A stretch of DNA of 64,000 nt from Syngnathus acus (Eukaryota > Chordata > Actinopteri > Syngnathiformes > Syngnathidae): assembly GCF_901709675.1 (NCBI RefSeq), contig NC_051087.1, forward strand, positions 17,229,067 to 17,293,066. Reading direction: 5' to 3'. Of this stretch, positions 1 through 11,300 are shown in pieces (position 1 is the first letter of the stretch; the number at the start of each line of letters is the position of its first letter). The notes beneath the pieces are model-generated. The model was not told where the DNA came from. It ran no database searches and saw only the letters and a list, made by a program, of their open reading frames with translations. The position numbers were made by a program, and so were the translations under genes.

Positions 1-152
1 AAATATGGAGAACAAGGTAAAAGTGCTGTCTAAAGAGGTCTGAAGACTTCAGTGGTAGCCACTTGTGTTGGCACCAGAAGGGACAAAATAGACAAGATAG
101 ATAAAAACCTGCGACTATAACCCAATTGAATTTAGCTTTGATCTTAGCTCAC

Positions 153-279
153 CCTATGCAGATCTCCTTGTAAACCATTGCCCAGGATCTTTGTGGTTAG
201 CTGCGTCTCAGTCAGTTGTGGCCGTGGAAATGGAGGCTGCACACACACACTGTGGACATACCTCTTCCTTGCCAAATAT
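153..279 (-). CDS. zdhhc5: zdhhc5-like palmitoyltransferase, coding exon 7 (tail)
   Basis: This exon encodes residues 272-313, which open the cytoplasmic tail after the catalytic core. Read on the minus strand it follows a CTCTGCAG acceptor and ends at an AGG|GTGAGC donor. It starts in phase 2, matching exon 6, and ends in phase 0. The peptide begins YLARKR and contains PPFPRP, KILGNG and LQGDL. These line up with YLGRPK, PPFLRP, KIMDNG and IQGEL of vertebrate ZDHHC5, with the same 14-residue spacing from YL to PPF. ZDHHC8 differs here, which favours ZDHHC5. Divergence in this exon is higher than in the catalytic core. The next tail exons were not found in 1-152 and are presumed outside the window. 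Confidence 0.8.
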
Positions 280-723
280 CTGCAGAGGACACATAAGGAA
301 GTAAGTATTCAAAGGCCATTGACCAAAAGCCACATATACTAAATAGAGACTAAATGAATGACAAGAGGGTACACCCCGTTATTCAAATTTAAATGGACCC
401 AGGTGCATAAAGTGAACAAGCACAAATACTTTATATGGCAATATATCAAGGCCAAGAAAATTAGTGTGGCAGGCTGCGTTAAATGTTTTTAGGCCGTGGG
501 CCAAAAAAAAAAAGAAAAAAAGAGGACAGCAGGCCACAAATGGATAGCAAAAGGTGCTAGTTGGATGATGTTAACTTTAAGTTTTTTGTTTTGTGTGCAT
601 TGTTACCAACTTGTGACTTTTATAATTTAAAACCAATTTCTGACCGAACTGACACTCCTGTCACCCCCACCTACCGCCTTATCTCCTTTGCTCTGCCACA
701 TCGTTAGCAGTGTAAAAAACAAG
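280..723. other. zdhhc5 intron 6, no recognised feature
   Basis: This is intronic sequence between exon 7 and the first transposable element. It holds an A-rich run near 505-525 and nothing else I can name. Confidence 0.5.
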
Positions 724-2100
724 TACCGTATTTTCCGCATTATTAGGCGCACTTAAAATCTTAAAATTTATTCAAAAAACCACAGTGCGCCTTATAATGC
801 AGAGCACCTTATATATGGATCAATTGATGAATTTGTTGATCCATACCGGTTGTACACAGAGCTCTGCCAAAATGTTTCAGTACGTTTTAGTACGACTAGT
901 AAATTACAAGGTCGCATTGCTTCCCAGCATTATGGCAACCGTGGTCAGGGGGCGTCACTGACTAGCTGTTGTACCCGCGAGGCTATTTCATTTCTAAATA
1001 GGCTGTTACGTTAATGTTTTCGAGTACGTTTACGGATCAATATCGAACGGAATCATAAATAAGCAGCACCAATGTGTTAAATCAGTCTTTAGTTGGTTCC
1101 GAACCACTTTTATGGGAGAATGTTTGAGAAACGTGATTGTTTACAGGGGTCTGCCACGACACTTTGCTGAGGCTCATGGGAGTCTGCGAGCTGAGGCTCA
1201 TGGGAGTTTGCGGGTGGCTAATGCTATACTGATAGCTGCTATACTCACGAGGCTATTTCATCTCAAAATAGGCTGCTCCGTTAATGTTTCGAGTAAATTT
1301 ACGGATCGATATAGAAGGGAAACATAAGTAAGCAGTACCAATGTGTTAGATCGAACTTTAGTCAGTTCCGATCATTATATAGGAGATAGTTTGAGAAACG
1401 CGATTGTTTACAGGGGTCTGCCATGACACTTTGCTGAGGCTCATGGGAGTCTGCGAGCTGAGGCTCATGGGAGTTTGCGGGTGGCTAATGCTATAATGAT
1501 AGCTGCTATACGCACGAGGCTATTTCATCTCAAAATAGGCTGCTCCGTTAATGTTTCGAGTAAATTTACGGATCGATATGGAAGGGAAACATAAGTAAGC
1601 AGTACCAATGTGTTAGATCGAACTTTATTAAGTTCCGATCATTTTATAGGAGATAGTTTGAGAAACGCGATTGTTTACAGGGGGCACTTTGCTGAGGCTC
1701 ATGGGAGTCTGTGAGCTGAGGCTCATGGGAGTTTGCGGGTGGCTGCTATACGCACGAGGCTATTTCATGTCAAATTAGGCTGCTTCGTTAATGTTTCGAG
1801 TAAATTTACGGATCGATATGGAAGGGAAACATAAGTAAGCAGTACCAATGTGTTAGATCGAACTTCATCATTTAATAGGAGATAGTTTGAGAAACACGAT
1901 AGTTTACAGAGGGCTCATTGGTTATTGGCTAGTTGATGCATACCGCAACCCTAGTCAACCTCAGTTTGTTGCAGTATAGCTTCTATTTTATGCGCCTTTT
2001 ACTCCGGTGCACCCTATATATGAAATAATTTCTAAAATAAAAAATTCAATGAGGATGCACCTTATAATCCAGTGCGCCTTTTGGTGCGAAAAATACGGTA
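724..2100. mobile_element. TIR element with internal tandem units
   Basis: The left end (taccgtattttccgcattat at 724) is matched in inverted orientation at the right end by gtgcgaaaaatacggta (to 2100), and ggcgcac/gtgcgcc follows just inside both ends. A TA duplication at the very ends is possible. There is no transposase ORF, so it is non-autonomous. The centre is an expanded tandem array, described separately. The superfamily is unassigned. Confidence 0.6.
980..1915. repeat. 267-bp tandem repeat inside TIR element
   Basis: The anchor ttgagaaac begins at 1124, 1391, 1658 and 1887, giving spacings of 267, 267 and 229 bp; the last unit is shortened. Each unit carries a smaller 24-bp duplication of the form gaggctcatgggagt. 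The unit also contains gctatttcat and acggatcgatat blocks at constant offsets. A partial first copy lies at about 980-1120. Confidence 0.85.
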
Positions 2101-2989
2101 GTGTAGTCGAGTATGTCTCAAACTCAAAATCATAAAGGAACATGGCAAATGCATGCGTATCGTCGAGCTCGCGACACGGTATGGCCGTTGTGCCAAAGTA
2201 GGTGAAACTCTGTATCCCCTGCTGTAGGAACACGCACGCATTTAGTGAAAGGCGGATGCTGTTGCAGTGCGCCAGATAGTACCAGTTTATTTTCAATAAA
2301 ATTTTATGCACATCCTTTTATTTTATTTTTTTACGTTCTCACTCACGTTCTGCGCGAGGTGCGCTCAATGACCACTCACACAGTCGGAAAACTCACTAAT
2401 TTCACCAAAAAGTAATGACGCGTATGTGAACACATTGCAAGGAGTACGTGCAAACATACACTAAATTACTAACTTGACTTTTTCTGTGTTTTCTCTGTGG
2501 TATTTTTAGCAAGTGTAGAAAATTAGAACAGATTCCCTCAAATACGGTAGTGTAGTCGAGTATGTCTCAAACTCAAAGTCATAAAGGAACATGGCAAATG
2601 CATGCGTATCGTCGAGCTCGCGACACGGTATGGCCGTTGTGCCAAAGTAGGTGAAACTCGGTATCCCCTGCTGTAGGAACACGCACGCATTTAGTGAAAG
2701 GCGGATGCTGTTGCAGTGCGCCAGATAGTACCAGTTTATTTTCAATAAAATTGTATGCACATCCTTTTATTTTATTTTTTTACGTTCTCACTCACGTTCT
2801 GCGCGAGGTGCGTTCAATGACCACTCACACAGTCGGATAACTCACTAATTTCACCAAAAAGTAATGACGCGTATGTGAACACATTGCAAGGAGTACGTGC
2901 AAACATACACTAAATTACTAACTTGACTTTTTCTGTGTTTTCTCTGTGGTATTTTTAGCAAGTGTAGAAAATTAGAACATATTCCCTCA
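2092..2989. repeat. 449-bp tandem duplication of unknown sequence
   Basis: The block starting aatacggtagtgtagtcgag occurs at 2092 and again at 2541, head to tail. I count about six differences, so identity is near 98-99%. The left breakpoint sits in the terminal repeat of the preceding element, so that end was copied too. On the minus strand each copy keeps a similar open frame (1988-2311 and 2506-2760) that I do not recognise. Confidence 0.85.
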
Positions 2990-3096
2990 TCCACAAGCAA
3001 AGTGTGACTTTTGGGATAGTCCAGCAGACATTATTTGCTTTTACATGATTCCTATGGGAAACGTTGCTCCTACTTACAAACATCTCGCGCACGCAT

Positions 3097-3168
<72 letters not shown>

Positions 3169-3215
3169 ACGCACACACATACACACGCACACACACGCAC
3201 ACACACGCGCACAAA
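3097..3215. repeat. (CA)n microsatellite
   Basis: The core is an almost pure CA run at about 3100-3170. An interrupted part with tac and cgc variants continues to 3215. Confidence 0.95.
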
Positions 3216-3224
3216 TAAATAACA

Positions 3225-3310
3225 GCGCTTATCCTTCAGAGTCGCAGGAGGTGCTGGAGCCTATCCCTGCAGACAACAGGCGAAAGGCAGACTACTCCTT
3301 TAACTGGTCA
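3225..3310 (-). mobile_element. SINE 3'-region remnant
   Basis: On the minus strand this reads like the 3' body of the tRNA-derived SINE at 47927-48290, including gggataggctccagcacc and a gataagcgctg stretch. It lacks the tRNA-like head, so it is a decayed 5'-truncated copy. Confidence 0.45.
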
Positions 3311-4414
3311 AAGAACAACCAAGCACACCACCACTGAGAGATATAATACATATGTTTGTGCTTGACTACACCATAGGCATCCCATCAGTTTCATGTCAGC
3401 AAAAAAGTATTTGAAAATAAACTGCGAGCAGCTATATGTGCAGCTTTGCCTTTGCAGCCCTGACAACGTTGTGGTAAGGGCACATTGGAATACTGGCACA
3501 TTGGAATTAGCAATGTTTGAAAATAAAGTAAATCAGATTAAAAGCTACTTAGATAAAATACGACTGCAGTAAAAGCCCGAAAGTGAGGTAATATTTCGAC
3601 GGAAAAAGAAAATGGCTAATTTCCAGTTGAATTTTGAGAATTCCAGAGATTTTGTTTTAGGTCTTGGGTTACGTCTCCAATTTCTGGTAAATTATGGTAA
3701 AATGTTAAATGGGCTGTTTCGTTCAAAACTTGGAAGGGGCACAACTAATCAATTTATTTTAAAAGCGTAATAAAGTTGAAAAGTGATTCTGTAATGATTA
3801 ATTAAAATAAACCTTTTATAGGAGGATAATATAAAAAATGCAAATCCGGCTCAGATTCAATTAGTTCTCGTTTTGTTTTGCTTATTTTGAGCCAAACGCA
3901 TTGGTGTGCTGAGAGGGTGAGAGAATTGCGCAATTGCTTAGGCACGCAGCTTAGAGGGAACATTGATTTTGACTGTTCTGATTTAGAGAAATGATTATCC
4001 AGGTTTTTACTCAATGTCTACCAGACCTGTCATCCGTTTTGACCTTGACTCAACTTTCTTTGTAATCTCACCCTTAAAAATACCTTAAAAGAACCCTTAA
4101 AAAAAACTTTAAAATGGGGTTCACTTCTCACTGCTAAAGAAAAACGTCAAACAGTAACAAACCACGTGTTACTATATATTTCTCCAACAGGATTCTCACA
4201 CAGCTTTCAGCAGGTTCATACCATACCTTTTGATGTAATAGCTGTATTTGCAACCAAGTAAGATAGCGACTAGTATTTTGTCCCATGCGCTGCCTTTTGC
4301 AACTACTGTTGGTCATGAGGTTTTTGTAATTTTCACTTTTAAAGTCCATGGACATCATGACACATCTTGTATGAAGTTGAATGGATGGTGTGGTAATAAA
4401 TTGTAAATGTGAAC
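3311..4414. other. zdhhc5 intron 6, no recognised feature
   Basis: This AT-rich intronic sequence has no repeat or coding signal I can identify. Confidence 0.4.
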
Positions 4415-4506
4415 CTGGGTGCCTGTGAACTGCAGAGGACATGAGTGACATTCTTCCAACACCCATTGGTAAAAGGGTTAACGCCTCCTCTGAACTTTCC
4501 AGTCAC
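4415..4506 (-). CDS. zdhhc5: zdhhc5-like palmitoyltransferase, coding exon 6
   Basis: This exon encodes residues 241-271 immediately after the TTxE motif. It has a TTTAG acceptor, starts in phase 0, and ends in phase 2 at CCCAG|GTTCAC, a weak donor. The peptide opens [16 protein letters not shown], diagnostic of the ZDHHC5/8 subfamily, then NV, LCSS and APR as in ZDHHC5. The family has a double cysteine here followed by a third cysteine nine residues after the first, a motif reported to be palmitoylated in ZDHHC5. In this copy the second cysteine is tryptophan (TGG, residue 257), while Cys256 and Cys265 remain. Confidence 0.9.
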
Positions 4507-4687
4507 CTAAAGACAATAAGAAAGTAGACAACAACAACAGAGTAATGGACATCTTGAATATGACAATTACTGTGGGCCTTAATGTGGCATTCACAATGTC
4601 TGCTGTGCTGTGGTGCCTGCACACAACGATGAAACACCACTTATACACCTCCAATGAGTGCATAAGAGAGCGCTTCCGCAATATGAT

Positions 4688-5483
4688 TACCGTTTTTTTT
4701 CATGTATAATGTGGAAAAAAGCCTGTACCCATGTATAATACGCACCCAAATTTTGACTCCTACTTAAGTCCGTAAACGTAAAATTATTTCAGAAAAAAGA
4801 TCATCTTTGGGAACAAACGGATGTTATTCTGCCGGTCAGTATCACTGCGCATGCGCTAGCAAACTCGATAGCGGAGAAATGTTTCGGATTTGTGTAGGGT
4901 ACATTGTGACAGCAAACGAGCAGGTGATCGAGCAAGCGTCTGATACGAGAGCATTGTGTTCGTATGGAGCGTGTTTGAAGTGAACAGCAGAGAGGAAAGG
5001 AACAAGGCAAAGTGTTGTGAAATAAAATATTACCTGTAATACGCATTTTGTTATTTGCTGATTGAAACTGCTAATTAAACTGTGAATTGAAACTAATAGG
5101 AAGAAAACTGAACTCTCGCTCTTTATATAGCTGACGTGTCTTGCGCATCCGTTCTGCGCATACTGTAATGGCGGCCTCCATATGATATCCGGTCTGCGAT
5201 GGAGATTAAAAAACAAACAATATTTGACAATAACACACCATCAAGGATTGGACCATCGCATCAAACGATGTGTCGTCAATTATGAATTTGACTGACTAAG
5301 TGTGTTGGGCAGGATGGCTGAATGCGATGCGCGATTGACAACAAACAAGAAGAAAGGTGATTTCAAGTTTTATTTCGAGGGAGATTTTCTTCAAAAATTG
5401 TTGTACCCATGTATAATACGCACCCAAGATTTTAGGACAATAAATTAGTTAAATTTTGCGCATTATACATGGAAAAAACGGTA
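4688..5483 (-). mobile_element. MITE copy A (ccgtttttt...catgtataatg TIR)
   Basis: This complete short element runs between TA dinucleotides, with terminal repeats reading ccgttttttyccatgtataatg inward from each end and the sub-terminal block gtgcgtattatacatgggta. It is the inverted counterpart of copy B at 7626. Reading inward (minus strand) it contains a CACGTCAG box, TATATAAA near 5120-5130 and an open frame of 124 codons (4842-5216). No transposase is visible. The TA target resembles Tc1/mariner-type integration, but the superfamily is not proven. Confidence 0.75.
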
Positions 5484-7475
5484 TATTTAAGACGGACGGT
5501 CCTAAAATTTGAAATAATTCTTTAAGTAGTTTGGCTGGAAGCGGGTCGAGTAAACATGTTGTTTGTTTAGCCGCACTAACCAATTGTGTAAGCCTTTCAA
5601 GGGACACGCTTTTAAAATATGAGAGGGTTATTGCATGATCATCAGCACCTGTAATCGGCGGTCTCGACTGAGCGATTGGAATGGTATTCTTGATCTCATC
5701 CCTAATGGATTCAATCTTTCGAGCAAAAAATTTCATGATTTCGTCAGCTGAGTGGAAGGAGCTATCAGGGGTTGGCTGGCGTAGTCTTAGCTTTGCCACT
5801 GTATCAAATAGGTATTTAGGATTGTTTTTATTGAGATTAATGACTTGCGAAAAATAACAAGTTTTTGCTAAGATAAGCGCATATTTATATATTTCAGGAG
5901 GCTGTCCTGCCATGCCTGATGGAAAACCTCAAGTTTGGTTAAACACCATCTACGCTCATGCTTTCTACATAAATGCTTAAGCGTACGTGTTTCATCTGTG
6001 AACCACGGAGTAGGCAATCTACGGCGAGTTTTCAGACGTAGCGGCGCTACAGAGTCGATGGCATTTAACAATGTCGCATTGAATTCATTTGTAAGATTAT
6101 CAATAGAGCCGATGTATGCGGGAAATATGGCAGTTGCCGGCGACGGTAACTCAGATAGCGCAGTTGCAGTCATGGAGTTAATATTACGGCTGCTATAATT
6201 CTGATTGCTCTCTTGTCTTTGACAAAGAACTAAAATTTCAAATTTTATTAAGTAATGATCAGACAAAACAGTAGTGTATGGCAGTACTGTTATATTTGAG
6301 GTTGCAAGTCCTCGGGATAATACCAGATCTAAGGTATTTCCATTCTTATGCGTTGCTGCCTGTACGGCTTGCGTAAAACCAAACGTATCAGTTAAAGTCT
6401 GAAACGCCGAAGTAAGTGGCTCTGACGGTAAATTCATGTGGATATTGAAATCGCCCATGATTATTATATTATCCGCATTTGTCACTAGATCAGCCATGAA
6501 TTCGGAAATTCATCCAGGAAGCCATAGTAAGCCCCGGGTGGACGGTAAATAACAGCAACATAAATTTACGGTAAAGCGGTGGATCGGACAATGAGAACTT
6601 CAAATGTTTTAAATACGTTAATCGAATGAGGCCTAAATCTAAGATCGGAATTTGAGGTGAGGGCGACACCCCCACCCTTTTTTCGAGGACGCGCCACATG
6701 CGAGCTCACAAAATTTGGAGGCGAGGCCTCGTTAAGCGGCAGCAGTTCATTAGGTTTTAACCAGGTCTCGCAAAGACCAAAAACGTTGAAATTATATTCC
6801 GTGATGAGGTCATTAACGAGAACTGCTTTCGTATGAAGCCATCTAATATTCATAAAACCCAGTTTAAGTGTAATCGGTCGATCAGGGTGCGTATCTATCG
6901 AAGGATTTTTAAACGAAATGCGAGTAAGATTGTGTTCTCTAGGCCTGACATCACCTCTCAAATGTTTATTAGCGCGGTGGGACGATACGACCATGGGAAT
7001 TTGATAGTAAATATTTGTTACACATGTAAAATTATCTGAAACAGGCACCGTTTCATCAGCGATACCGGTCGGGGTGGAGTGATTGGATTTGTCTACTACC
7101 CCAGTAGAAAGTGTGTTCACGTGTACTGTAGCACTATTCAAACTGTGACGCGCTAGTCTACACAAGGAGCTATGTGCATGCTGGGAGTCTAGCCTAGCGC
7201 TAGTTAACTTTAACTTAACAGAATCCAAACCCATCCTAACAGGTGGTCTAATCACCTATGCCTGCTCTAAAGTGACCTGTCATGAGTGGCTCAAACAGTA
7301 ATCTATATTCCTAGAAAGAGTGAAGGCGCCTTCACGGTTAGGATGAAGGCCGTCCTTCCTCAGCAGGTCGGGGTGGCCCCAGAAGGAGGACCAGTTATCT
7401 ATAAAATACAGTCCCTGCTTTTTACAGAACCCAGCCATCCATCGATTAAGGCAGTAGGCATTCCTTTTTTAATCA
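5484..7475 (-). mobile_element. CR1-like LINE, 5' half (ORF1 end + endonuclease)
   Basis: On the minus strand the order is the end of ORF1 (about 7475-7280), a short spacer, then ORF2 from about 7255 down to 5484. ORF2 shows an APE-type endonuclease: LGFMNIRWLHTKA, CETWLKPNE, KKGGGVAL, MGDFNIH and SDHYLIKFE. A linker ending LGPSVLNI, the stretch just before the reverse transcriptase, follows. Several frameshifts split it. It stops at MITE A, and no RT continues beyond 4688, so the 3' half is missing. The CR1 copies at 38.3-42.2 kb carry the complementary RT/3' part and may be the same family; I cannot align them because the regions do not overlap. Confidence 0.75.
7280..7475 (-). pseudogene. 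CR1-type ORF1 esterase, C-terminal end
   Basis: A minus-strand frame ending at a TGA at 7280-7282 encodes CLNRWMAGFC, then GLYFIDNWSSFW, then RKDGLHPNREG. The DGLHPN block is the C-terminal catalytic Asp/His block of the SGNH/GDSL esterase domain found in ORF1 of CR1-clade LINEs. A stop in the same frame about 40 codons upstream shows that the rest is lost or decayed. It lies directly 5' of the endonuclease ORF, as expected for ORF1-ORF2 order. Confidence 0.7.
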
Positions 7476-8385
7476 TGTGATAATATTGCTTTAAGCTGTT
7501 ACTGAATATATGATAGCCAAGCAAAGAAATAAAACCAAAGATCTAAACTTAGGTGCGTCCATGTGTGACTCAGAACCGACCTCGTGCCATTCTATTCATC
7601 CGTATTTTTGTTAATTTAGCTTGTTTACCGTTTTTTCCCATGTATAATGCGCAAAATTTAACTAATTTATTGTCCTAAAATCTTGGGTGCGTATTATACA
7701 TGGGTACAACAATTTTTGAAGAAAATCTCCCTCGAAATAAAACTTGAAATCACCTTTCTTCTTGTTTGTTGTCAATCGCGCATCGCATTCAGCCATCCTG
7801 CCCAACACACTTAGTCAGTCAAATTCATAATTGACGACACATCGTTTGATGCGATGGTCCAATCCTTGATGGTGTGTTATTGTCAAATATTGTTTGTTTT
7901 TTAATCTCCATCGCAGACCGGATATCATATGGAGGCCGCCATTACAGTATGCGCAGAACGGATGCGCAAGACACGTCAGCTATATAAAGAGCGAGAGTTC
8001 AGTTTTCTTCCTATTAGTTTCAATTCACAGTTTAATTAGCAGTTTCAATCAGCAAATAACAAAATGCATATTACAGGTAATATTTTATTTCACAACACTT
8101 TGCCTTGTTCCTTTCCTCTCTGCTGTTCACTTCAAACACGCTCCATACGAACACAATGCTCTCGTATCAGACGCTTGCTCGATCACCTGCTCGTTTGCTG
8201 TCACAATGTACCCTACACAAATCCGAAACATTTCTCCGCTATCGAGTTTGCTAGCGCATGCGCAGTGATACTGACCGGCAGAATAACATCCGGTTGTTCC
8301 CAAAGATGATCTTTTTTCTGAAATAATTTTACGTTTACGGACTTAAGTAGGAGTCAAAATTTGGGTGCGTATTATACATGGGTAC

Positions 8386-11300
8386 AGTTCCAAGATGGCG
8401 GCGCCCCTGTTGGCCGCGGCCGCTACGGGTCTCAGCATTCGACGAGGATATTCACAAAATATGTCGCCTAGGACACTACAAACAACTCAAAGTTTAGTTT
8501 ATCCATCCAGTAGATTAGCGTATGATCGCCAGCGCCTGCTGGAGGTACGGTCATCGAGTGTTTTCGGACACGTAGCCACAACTACCCTAGTCTGTTTGCG
8601 TAGCCTCGGAGTGCTCAGGGCGCTAGCCCCAGGAGCTCACGACGCAGCGGGCTCGCCGGGCAGCACACGCCGGAGGAGGAGTAAGCGTAGGCGGTGTGAC
8701 CGGCGGCGAAAGCGCGGCTGTCGAGGTGGGCTAACGGCTAAGCTGAGAGCTAACCCCTACAAACCGCCGCTTCCATCCATCTTCCTCTCCAACGTCCGCT
8801 CGCTGGATAATAAAATGGACCATCTAAAACTGGAACTCTCTTCAAAGAGGGAAGTTAGAAACTGCTGCGCTCTCATCCTGACGGAGACATGGCTGAACTC
8901 ATCAATGCCGGACAACGCCGTTAGCCTGGAGGGGCTCGCTACATTCCGCGCCGACAGAAACAGCGAGCTAAGCGGTAAATCCCGAGGAGGTGGGCTGTGT
9001 GTCTACATCAACAACAACTGGTGCAAAAATGCTAGATCTGTCGCCAGCTTCTGCTCTTCGGACATCGAGCTTTTGACTGTGAACTGCAGACCCTTCTACC
9101 TGCCCAGGGAGTTTACTGTTGTTAGCATCACGGCTGTGTACGTGCCTCCTAGCGCTAACACTAAAGAGGCCATGAGGGTTCTCTACCGGACAATTAGTGA
9201 GCTGCAATCCACGCACACAGAGGGGGTTTTCATCATTGCTGGGGACTTCAACCAGGCTAGCATGAAGACTATTCTCCCTCATTTTTACCAACACGTGGAT
9301 TTTCCAACTCGGGGAGAGAACACTCTGGACTTGGTTTACACCAATATAAAGGATGCATTCAGAGCAGCCCCCCGCCCCCACCTCGGCTCTTCAGACCACC
9401 TATCTGTTATGCTAACCCCTGCATACAGGCCCCTGCTGATCAGAGCAAAACCCACAGTGAAGCAGGTGAGGGTGTGGTCTGAGGGGGCCATGGAGGCACT
9501 CCAGGACTGCTTTGAGTGCTCTGACTGGGACATGTTCAAATCAGCAGCAACATATGACAATCAGATCAACATTGATGAGTACGCCATGACTGTGTCAGCC
9601 TACATCAACAAATGCTCCGAGGACGTCAGCACCACTAAGAACATCATCACCCGAGCCAACCAACGACCCTGGATGACTGAGGATGTACGTCATACGCTGC
9701 GAGCACGGAACTCAGCCTTCAAGTCTGGCGACAAGGAGGCACTGAGGACAGCGAGAGCCAACTTGAACCGTGCCATCAGGCTAGCGAAGCGAAGCCACAG
9801 TCGGAAAATTCAGGATTTTTTCCACGACGCCAATAACACCAGGAGTATGTGGCAAGGCATACGGGCGATCACGGACTACAACTCACCCTCCCCCCCGGTG
9901 GGTGAGGTTGATGCTGACTTCCTAAATGGTCTAAATAACTTCTTTGGGCGTTTTGAGGCACTAAACAGCACTCCGGCAGTTAAAACTGTTCCCCACCGGG
10001 AAGAGGAGGTCCTCTGCCTTGACTCAGCCGACGTGTGGAAGACTCTGAGAAGAGTCAACCCACGTAAGGCCCCAGGCCCCGACAACATACCTGGGCGGGT
10101 GTTCAAGGAATGTGCAGGCCAGCTGGCTGGTGTCATCACAGACATTTTTAACATCTCGCTGGACCAAGCCAAAGTGCCAGTGTGCTTCAAGGCTGCCTCC
10201 ATCATTCCGGTGCCGAAGAAACCTCAAATCACCTCATGGAATGACTACAGACCTGTGGCACTGACTCCCATCATGATGAAGTGCTTCGAAAGGCTGCTCA
10301 AAGATCACATCGTCTCCAGACTCCCCCCAACATTCGATCCGTTCCAGTTTGCCTACCGGCAGAACCGCTCCACTGAGGATGCCATCTCCTCCGTTCTTCA
10401 CCTGAGCCTGGCTCACCTGGAGGAGAGGAACACCCACGTGCGGTTGCTGTTCCTGGACTTCAGCTCAGCGTTTAATACCATCATTCCACAACATCTGGTG
10501 GAAAAACTGGAACACCTGGGCTTCAGCACCCCCCTTCGGAACTGGCTGCTAGACTTCCTCACCAACAGACCTCAGTCAGTCCGGGTCGGACAGAACACCT
10601 CCGATGTCATCACCCTCAGCACAGGCTCCCCTCAGGGCTGCGTCCTGAGCCCCCTGCTGTTCACCCTGATGACACACGACTGCGCCCCCAGGTTCACCAC
10701 CAATCACATCGTGAAGTTTGCAGACGACACAACGGTGGTGGGCCTCATCAGGGACAACAACGACCTGGACTACAGAGAGGAGGTGGAGCAGTTGGTGGGC
10801 TGGTGCAGAGAAAATAGCCTGATCCTGAATGTGGAGAAGACGAAGGAGATCATCGTCGACTTCAGGAAGAACCAGCCTCACCACGCTCCACTGATCATCA
10901 ACAGCTCAGCTGTGGAGGTGGTCAGCAGCACTAAATTCCTGGGAGTCCACATCACAGACGACCTCACCTGGACTGTGAACACCACAACACTGGTCAAGAG
11001 GGCACAGAAGCGCTTGTACTTCCTGCGGAGGATGAGGAGAGCCCACCTGCCCCCACCCATCATGAGGACGTTCTACCGAAGCACCATAGAGAGCATTCTG
11101 ACAAGCTGTCTCTCGGTGTGGTGTGGAGGTTGCAGCGCCTCCGATTGGAAGAACCTGAGGAGAGTGGTGAGGACAGCAGAGAGGATCATCGGGGCTCCTC
11201 TTCCCTCCATTCAGGACTTGTCATCCCAGCGCTGCGTGTCCCGAGCCCGAAATATTATCAGTGACCCATCACACCCCCACCATGGACTGTTCTCCCTGCT

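Noticed and set aside
262-279. An 18-bp microexon (CTCTGCAG acceptor, GTATGT donor) encoding YLARKR
   Set aside because: The frame continues through the apparent donor and gives the expected 14-residue spacing to PPF and the KILGNG/LQGDL motifs, so one 127-bp exon fits better.
2955-3337. ORFs of Cys-Val or Thr-His repeats
   Set aside because: They are translations of the CA microsatellite.
8365-8394. ATG at 8365 as the start of the long L2 ORF
   Set aside because: Those ten codons lie in MITE copy B; the LINE itself begins near 8386 with its own ATG at 8395.
9876-10884. Minus-strand ORFs under the intact L2
   Set aside because: They are antisense shadows of the RT coding sequence with no independent motifs.
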